A stretch of 64,000 nt of DNA from Myxococcales bacterium (GTDB taxonomy: Bacteria > Myxococcota_A > Polyangia > Haliangiales > Haliangiaceae): the NCBI GenBank assembly GCA_016716835.1, contig JADJUW010000003.1, positions 186,001 to 250,000 of the forward strand. Direction: 5' to 3'. Below are positions 58,445 through 64,000 of this stretch, piece by piece (within the stretch, counting starts at the first letter, position 1; each line of letters opens with the position of its first letter). A program made the translations under genes and the position numbers. A model generated the notes under the pieces. It was not told the origin of the DNA, did no database searches, and worked only from the letters and a program-made list of their open reading frames with translations.

Positions 58445-59518
58445 CTAGTTGCCTCCTGTCGGGCTGATGCCTTGCGTCGCTGCCGCCGGTCTTGCGGCGA
58501 TCAACCTAGCTTCCAGGCTGGCGTGCGTGTTGTCGCCGCCGTAGATCGTGCCGGCGGTCTGCGCGCGCAGACGTTCCTTTACGAGCGCATAGGTGCTGTC
58601 AGGCATGGCGACGTAGCCAACCTCGGCCGCAAGCGCGCCGGCATGCTCGATGTAATACGTACAGAAATTCATGACGTGAGGCGTCGCCAAGGCCTGGCGT
58701 GAAACGTAAATAAAAATCGGCCGTGCCAGCGGCGTGTAGCTGCCGTTGGCGATGGTCTCCACTGATGGCAAGACCGCGGCCTCCCCATTTTCTGCCTTGC
58801 CGTCATCGATCGCGATGAGCTTGAGCTTGTCTTGGTTTTCTTGATAATAGGCGTAGCCGAAGTAACCAATCGCGTTGTCGTCCATGGTGACGGCCTGCAC
58901 CAACTGGTTATCGTTTTCGCTCGCATTGTAATCGCCGCGGCTGGCACGCTCCTTGCCATTTACGGCATGCGTAAAATAGTCAAACGTGCCCGAGTCTGAT
59001 CCGGCGCCAAAGAGCCGCAACGGCCGGTCGGGAAAGCCGGCGCGGATTTGGTTCCAGTTGGTAACCTTGCCTTGCGCCTCGGGCTCCCACATGGTCTTGA
59101 GCTCGGCGACGGTGATCTCGCTGAGCCAATCGTTTTTTAGGTTGGTCACGACCGCGAGACCATCGAACGCCACCGGCAGCTCGATGAATTCGATGCCCGC
59201 CTTATGGCAGTCTTCGATTTCACTTTTTTTGATCGGCCGCGAGGCGCCGGTGATTTGCAGATCGCCGCGGCAAAATTTCTTAAATCCTGCGCCGGTGCCC
59301 GAGCCCGCCACGGCGACGCGCGAGTTGGTGGCCTTCGAGAAGTCTTCAGCAACCGCCTGAGAGATCAAAAACACCGTGCTCGAGCCATCGATGCGAATCG
59401 CGCCCTGCTTGCGCTTGCTACAGCCGGCAACGAGCACCCCGCCTGCCACCACGGCCATCGCGATCACTGCTGTTAAGACGCGGCTAGCGGCGTACACAAG
59501 CGCCACACTAGGCCTCAT
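58445..59518 (-). CDS. pstS: Phosphate-binding lipoprotein PstS
   Basis: A 357-residue periplasmic phosphate-binding lipoprotein. The lipobox is LVAGC (Cys about residue 32). Phosphate-binding segments are [37 protein letters not shown] and [14 protein letters not shown] start at ATG 59518, since the upstream frame lacks homology. It is the first gene of pstSCAB. Two TTACAATT repeats lie 20-36 bases upstream. Confidence 0.95.
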   Translation of the reverse strand: MRPSVALVYAASRVLTAVIAMAVVAGGVLVAGCSKRKQGAIRIDGSSTVFLISQAVAEDFSKATNSRVAVAGSGTGAGFKKFCRGDLQITGASRPIKKSEIEDCHKAGIEFIELPVAFDGLAVVTNLKNDWLSEITVAELKTMWEPEAQGKVTNWNQIRAGFPDRPLRLFGAGSDSGTFDYFTHAVNGKERASRGDYNASENDNQLVQAVTMDDNAIGYFGYAYYQENQDKLKLIAIDDGKAENGEAAVLPSVETIANGSYTPLARPIFIYVSRQALATPHVMNFCTYYIEHAGALAAEVGYVAMPDSTYALVKERLRAQTAGTIYGGDNTHASLEARLIAARPAAATQGISPTGGN

Positions 59519-59536
59519 TTGTGACAACCGTGTGGC

Positions 59537-59554
59537 AATTGTAAGTAATTGTAA
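59537..59554 (-). promoter_or_regulatory. TTACAATT direct repeat upstream of pstS
   Basis: On the minus strand TTACAATT occurs twice with a period of 10 bases just upstream of the pstS start. Direct repeats in this place are expected for PhoB, whose boxes repeat with an 11-base period; period and sequence here differ from the E. coli box, so the assignment is tentative. Confidence 0.3.
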
Positions 59555-59594
59555 TATATGGCTTAAATAAGTATTTTGGCTGCCGTTTGGCTGC

Positions 59595-60941
59595 CTACTT
59601 GGCCGCGTTTGCCGGCAGCTCGACGACAAAACGCGAGCCGCTCGGATCGTTGGGATGGACCTGTACGCCGCCGCCCATTGCCTCGCAAAGGTGCTTGACG
59701 ATTGATAGGCCAAGGCCCGTGCCGCCTGCCTCGCGCGCGCGGCCGCCGTCGACGCGGTAAAATCGCTCGAAGATGCGTGCGCGGTGGTGCTCTAAGATGC
59801 CCGGTCCGTTGTCGGCGACCTCGATAATGCAGCGCGTTCCGGATTGTCTGGCCTTCACCGCGATGTGGCCGCCGACCTGCGTGTAGCGAATGGCGTTGTC
59901 GATGAGGTTCATCAGCACCTGCGTCGTCGCGAGGTGATCGGCGAAGCAGGCGGCGTCGGTGGCGATCTCAACTTGCAGGGTTTGCTGGCGTTCGGCGAGC
60001 TTGCCGGCGAGCAACGACTGAACTTCGGCTAGCAAGTCTGGCAGCACGAGCACTTCCGGTTGCAAGTGCAACTTGCCGGCCTCAATGCGCGCCAGATCGA
60101 GCAAATCGGAGAGCAGGTTACTAAGGCGCTCGGAATTGCGCAACAGACTGTCGACCAGCTTGCCCGCCATCTCGGGGCGTTCGCTAATGACGTGCGACAA
60201 GGTCTCGCTTGTCGCGCGCAGAATGCTGACCGGCGTGCGCAGCTCATGCGACACGTTGGCGACGAAGTCGCGGCGAATCTGTTCGAGGTGCCTGACCTCG
60301 GATACGTCCTCGATCACGATGACGCCACCTTCCGACAAGCGCTGGTAGGTAACAAGCAAGCGTTGGCCGGGCGGGGTGGTTAGCTCACAGGTGCTGCCAT
60401 CGACGGCGCGATCGATGAGCTCATGCAGGGCCGAGATGCGCACTTGCTCGATCAGCAGCGAGCCGCGGCCCATCTCAACGAGGCCGAGCAATTCGCTGGC
60501 GCGTCGGTTGCAAAATTCGACCCGGCGCTCGGGGGTGAGCGCGACCACGCCGTGTGCCAGCGACTCGAGAATGCGCATCGCGACATCGCGCTCGCTGCGG
60601 GCCGCGTCGCGGCGCTGCTCAGACTTGGCAAGGCGGCGGTCGAGCGTCGAGCGCAGGTCGTACATGCCCGAGTCATCTGAGGTGATCTCAAAGCGGCTCG
60701 GGATGGCGGCCGAGTTGCTAGCGCCTTCACTTGGCACGAGCAGCCGGCGTAGCGAGCGCTCGGTGGTGTAGACCGCCAGCCGCGTCAGGCTCCATGCGGC
60801 AACCGCCACCACCAACGCGGTGCCCAGCGCGCCCGCGAGCGTTACCGACACCTCGAACGCCACGAAGCCCGCAAGGGCCAGCGCGACCAAGAAGGCGGTG
60901 TTCATCGCCACGAGGGCGAGATGGAGACGAACCCTGCGCAT
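59595..60941 (-). CDS. phoR: Phosphate-responsive sensor histidine kinase PhoR-like
   Basis: A 448-residue membrane kinase: two N-terminal membrane helices (residues about 10-55), then a PAS-like segment (MRILESLAHGVVALTPERRVEFCNRRASELLGL), HisKA with the phosphorylated His (RDFVANVSHELRTPVSILRATSET) and an HATPase domain (LMNLIDNAIRYTQVGG, DNGPGI, GGTGLGLSIVKHL). It should phosphorylate the PhoB-like regulator encoded 0.8 kb upstream. It ends 76 bases before the pstS start, on the same strand. Confidence 0.92.
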   Translation of the reverse strand: MRRVRLHLALVAMNTAFLVALALAGFVAFEVSVTLAGALGTALVVAVAAWSLTRLAVYTTERSLRRLLVPSEGASNSAAIPSRFEITSDDSGMYDLRSTLDRRLAKSEQRRDAARSERDVAMRILESLAHGVVALTPERRVEFCNRRASELLGLVEMGRGSLLIEQVRISALHELIDRAVDGSTCELTTPPGQRLLVTYQRLSEGGVIVIEDVSEVRHLEQIRRDFVANVSHELRTPVSILRATSETLSHVISERPEMAGKLVDSLLRNSERLSNLLSDLLDLARIEAGKLHLQPEVLVLPDLLAEVQSLLAGKLAERQQTLQVEIATDAACFADHLATTQVLMNLIDNAIRYTQVGGHIAVKARQSGTRCIIEVADNGPGILEHHRARIFERFYRVDGGRAREAGGTGLGLSIVKHLCEAMGGGVQVHPNDPSGSRFVVELPANAAK

Positions 60942-60985
60942 GCGCCAACCTAGCGCAAGGCGGCAATTTTTCCTAGGGTGGGTTC

Positions 60986-61159
60986 ATGTTGCTTGGCGTG
61001 TATGAGGTGCGCGCGCCGCTAAAGATCGTACCGCTGTGGCTGCTCGCCACCCTCGACGTCCACGAGGTTTACCGGCCGCTTGGCTTTGCCGAGACCGAAC
61101 CAGGTCGCTTCATGGCGATGCGCCCGAGCCCAACGAGATGGCAAGCAGCGCCGAGCTGA
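60986..61159 (+). pseudogene. C-terminal remnant of a GNAT acetyltransferase
   Basis: A 57-codon frame reads WLLATLDVHEVYRPLGFAETEPGRFMAMRPS. This matches the C-terminal signature of a group of GNAT acetyltransferases (WLLATxDAHxLYxxxGFxxPxxxMxxxRP), with the acetyl-CoA-binding beta5-alpha4 and the final strand. The preceding about 100 residues of the enzyme are missing, so this is a decayed or truncated gene. It is too short to be a whole protein. Confidence 0.55.
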
Positions 61160-61179
61160 GACCTTGGGCTACAGCCAGC

Positions 61180-61668
61180 CTACGCGCCAGCCGCGGGTTT
61201 CGATTTGTTCTTTCCCTTGCCCATGGCGTTACGCGTGGCCTGATAGCCAGTTGCGTATTTCTCGAGTGGGAGTCGAGCGATGGTGCCTTCCACCACATCC
61301 AGCGCCAGGTCCGTCACCGTCTTGAAACGAAGGCAACCCACGCCCATGTCCAGCTTCTTGCCGCTCTTTTTGTACTGGGTGTTGAACCAATCCAACAACG
61401 CTGGCTGGCCGTAGAAGCAAATCATGTGCAGCGCCATGTACGATTTCTTTGAGGCCAGACTAATGAGCGGCAGGGGCTGCTTGGGATTTCCCCCGTAGCC
61501 AGCGGGGTATTTGGACAGCGGGACGAACCAGCTGATCATGCCGAACTGAATTCCCTCCTTGTATCCTGGCGGAAGGGCGCGGTTAATTCCTCGCCGCACG
61601 GATTGCAATGCGTCCCGCCGCTCCGTGGGGAGCGCGGCAAGATACTCCGTGACAGTGGATGCCGACAT
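61180..61668 (-). CDS. DUF1801-family protein
   Basis: A 162-residue protein of the DUF1801/YdhG type: TVTEYLAALPTERRDALQSVRRGINRALP, YKEGIQFGMISWFVPLSKYP and the late CLRFKTVTDLALDVVEGTIARL. Some members have been called iron chaperones, but the biochemical role is uncertain. I start at ATG 61668. The C-terminus is Lys-rich (KGKNKSKP). It sits between phoB and phoR and is not obviously related to phosphate. Confidence 0.85.
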   Translation of the reverse strand: MSASTVTEYLAALPTERRDALQSVRRGINRALPPGYKEGIQFGMISWFVPLSKYPAGYGGNPKQPLPLISLASKKSYMALHMICFYGQPALLDWFNTQYKKSGKKLDMGVGCLRFKTVTDLALDVVEGTIARLPLEKYATGYQATRNAMGKGKNKSKPAAGA

Positions 61669-61768
61669 GACGGCAAATCTACACGATGACCTTGGTCGCA
61701 GCAATCGGATGATCGGCCCTGCGTCTCAACCACAGGAACCGATCGAAACCGTCACGGCTTCGACGTGC

Positions 61769-62458
<690 letters not shown>

Positions 62459-62638
62459 AGAAAGCTCGCGTAGCGGGTGCGCCGAGGGTTGCGCCGACGT
62501 TGAGGTCGCGGGCGGTTGTTGAGCGTTGGCATACCACATATGAGACAGCCTTTCGCACCCATGTGACGGCCGCGTGACGACACCGTGGCCGCCCGGCAAC
62601 GAGTTGCGGCGAGCGCACAACTCGCGGCGAATAATAGG

Positions 62639-63751
62639 CTAATTGGCGATCGACATGGCGCCGGTGGGTGCGGCCGCATCGACGGTCCCGGGACGCTTGG
62701 CAAAGGCCGCGAGCTGACGGGCATGCGCCTTGAGCGCGGCCCACACCGATGGATAGACGTAATAGGGCACGCCGTATTCGCGGCAGGTCTGCTCGACGAC
62801 GCCGGTGATGGCGCCATAGCGGACGTGAGAAATCTTGGTGAAGAGGTGATGCTCGATCTGGCGGTTGAGGCCGCCGGTGTACCAATGCACGAACGGGTTG
62901 CGGGGCGCGAAATTCGCCGTCGTCTTGCATTGGTGAATCGCCCACTCATCCTGCACGTTGCCGGTGGCGGCGTCGGGGGTTGGGAATGCGACGTGGTCGA
63001 CGACGTGGGCGAGCTGAAACACGATGGCCATCACCAGGCCGACAAAGCCGAGCACGCCGACGTAGCCGAGCACCACCACCCACCAGGCGTGGAACATCAT
63101 GGGCAACACCAAGCCGAGCGTAAAAAACAGCGCCTTAAAGGTAAGAAAAATGATCCAATTGCCGGCGCCAAACGCGCCAATCTTGTGCGACTTGATGCGG
63201 CCCGATACTAGATTCTTAATGTCGTTGCCGGCCCAAATGAGCGCAAGCAGACAGTACGAAAACCACGCGTAGATGTGCTGAAAGCGATGCCACGGGCGCC
63301 ACGGCTGATCTGGATGCAGGCGCAGCACGCCGCCGGTTTCGAGATCGTCGTCATGCGCGTCGAGGTTGGTATAGGTGTGGTGCAGCACGCCGTGCTTGAT
63401 GGTCCACATGGTTTGGTTGCCGCCGACTAGATCGAGGCCGCGGCCGGCCAGGCGGTTGAGCCACTTCTTGTCTGAAAACGCGAAGTGGCCGCCGTCGTGC
63501 ATGATGCAAAAGCCGACAAGGATGATCGAGTTGGCGAGGACAAAGCCCGATAGCAACGCCTGCCACCATGTGTGGGCCCAAAAAACCAGACCAATATAAG
63601 ACGTCGCTAGCATCGCCAAGATAACGAGCGCTTTAAAGATGATGCGCGCGCCGCCATGTTGTGGAAGCCCACGTGCCGCTAGCGCGGCCTGCGCGCGATG
63701 CTTAAGTTCGGCAAAAAACGGCCCTTTGGGCGCAAAATGAATGTGTTGCAC
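62639..63751 (-). CDS. Membrane fatty acid desaturase
   Basis: A 370-residue di-iron desaturase with three His boxes: HDGGH in CIMHDGGHFAF, HGVLHHTYTN (HxxHH type) and QIEHHLF near residue 300. Between them are hydrophobic pairs (LILVGFCI, FLTFKALFFTLGLVLPMMF). It introduces a double bond into acyl-CoA or acyl-lipid chains, as in the delta-5/6-type group that has QxxHH. The electron donor is not in the window. Confidence 0.9.
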   Translation of the reverse strand: MQHIHFAPKGPFFAELKHRAQAALAARGLPQHGGARIIFKALVILAMLATSYIGLVFWAHTWWQALLSGFVLANSIILVGFCIMHDGGHFAFSDKKWLNRLAGRGLDLVGGNQTMWTIKHGVLHHTYTNLDAHDDDLETGGVLRLHPDQPWRPWHRFQHIYAWFSYCLLALIWAGNDIKNLVSGRIKSHKIGAFGAGNWIIFLTFKALFFTLGLVLPMMFHAWWVVVLGYVGVLGFVGLVMAIVFQLAHVVDHVAFPTPDAATGNVQDEWAIHQCKTTANFAPRNPFVHWYTGGLNRQIEHHLFTKISHVRYGAITGVVEQTCREYGVPYYVYPSVWAALKAHARQLAAFAKRPGTVDAAAPTGAMSIAN

Positions 63752-63880
63752 GGTAGGTCCTCTCAGCGCGCGGACTCTAACCTATGGCCACGCATGGGCG
63801 CAGGGCTTATTTGAGCAATTGTCGGACATGCTGCGGCGACACATCGCCGCACGCGCATAAACGCCTGAAATCTGGCGCCT

Positions 63881-64000
63881 TCAAACCTCGAGCGTGGCCT
63901 CGACCCAACCGGTGCGAAGGCCACCTGCGCGTATGCGCACCTTGGTTTTGCCCGCAGCGCCTGCCCCGCGCAGCCAGACCGCGACGCGGGTTTGTGTGGC
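63881..64000 (-). CDS. 3' end of an unknown gene at window edge
   Basis: A frame of 39 codons plus stop is open to the right edge and ends at 63881 (VRIRAGGLRTGWVEATLEV). The beta-strand-like alternation suggests the last strands of a larger beta-rich domain. It cannot be identified from this fragment. The 63752-63880 spacer holds no gene. Confidence 0.45.
   Translation of the reverse strand, partial: ATQTRVAVWLRGAGAAGKTKVRIRAGGLRTGWVEATLEV

Overview
The window looks like a chromosomal segment of a high-GC (about two-thirds GC by eye) myxobacterium-like bacterium (Myxococcota/deltaproteobacterial lineage). This is suggested by three eukaryote-like Ser/Thr kinases (one with a PEGA-type tail, one fused to nSTAND and WD40 modules), a large share of secreted lipoproteins with clear lipoboxes, a DUF1565-type Gly-rich surface lipoprotein, and families of FadL-type outer-membrane proteins. 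No rRNA, tRNA, CRISPR array, prophage or insertion sequence was recognised.

Layout. 1-6 kb: partial lipoprotein, RluA-type pseudouridine synthase, Gly-rich lipoprotein, GluQ-type tRNA-modifying enzyme, DUF1415 protein. 5.4-8.8 kb: two divergent Ser/Thr kinases. 8.8-19 kb: housekeeping and secreted genes (gpmI, a thioredoxin-fold protein, a YdfG-type SDR, Hsp33, a GH5 lipoprotein, an acyl-CoA carboxylase beta subunit, a phospholipase D-type enzyme, greB). 19-21.2 kb: two adjacent coupled genes that are both broken by frame changes. 22.3-28 kb: a TonB-like anchored protein, a sugar transferase, an archaeal-type (type II) GAPDH-like protein, and a Tgt fused to an MnmC-like methyltransferase domain.

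28.1-37.8 kb is the most unusual region. It is visibly less GC-rich over much of its length and carries three LanC-like proteins around a 1786-residue kinase-nSTAND-WD40 protein. At its edge lies a small Cys-rich peptide gene with its own Shine-Dalgarno sequence and intrinsic terminator. A second small Cys-rich peptide at 16.7-16.9 kb shares the same leader pattern (K-L-K/R-L-x3-A-M/V-x2-L). No LanB, LanM or LanKC dehydratase is visible. The locus is therefore a candidate kinase-plus-LanC thioether (lanthipeptide-like) system of unusual composition.

38-49 kb: two YceI proteins, a Cys-rich lipoprotein, dtd, four FadL/OmpP1-type proteins arranged as two coupled pairs around a lipoprotein, and two metallo-beta-lactamase-fold paralogues of which the second has lost metal ligands. 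49.2-52.6 kb: a GntR-controlled GMC oxidoreductase operon with a palindrome touching the regulator's start codon. 53.8-55.1 kb: a DUF4143-type ATPase with several palindromes upstream. 55.7-62.5 kb: a phosphate module (pstSCAB, phoR, phoB) without phoU in view. The window closes with a fatty acid desaturase and the 3' end of another gene.

A recurring feature is a -10-like hexamer only 6-12 bases before the start codon of genes that probably begin a transcript, without a Shine-Dalgarno sequence. Several operon-internal genes do have one. This suggests frequent leaderless transcription, and I used it to choose several start codons. All family assignments come from reading motifs in the sequence; no database search was run.
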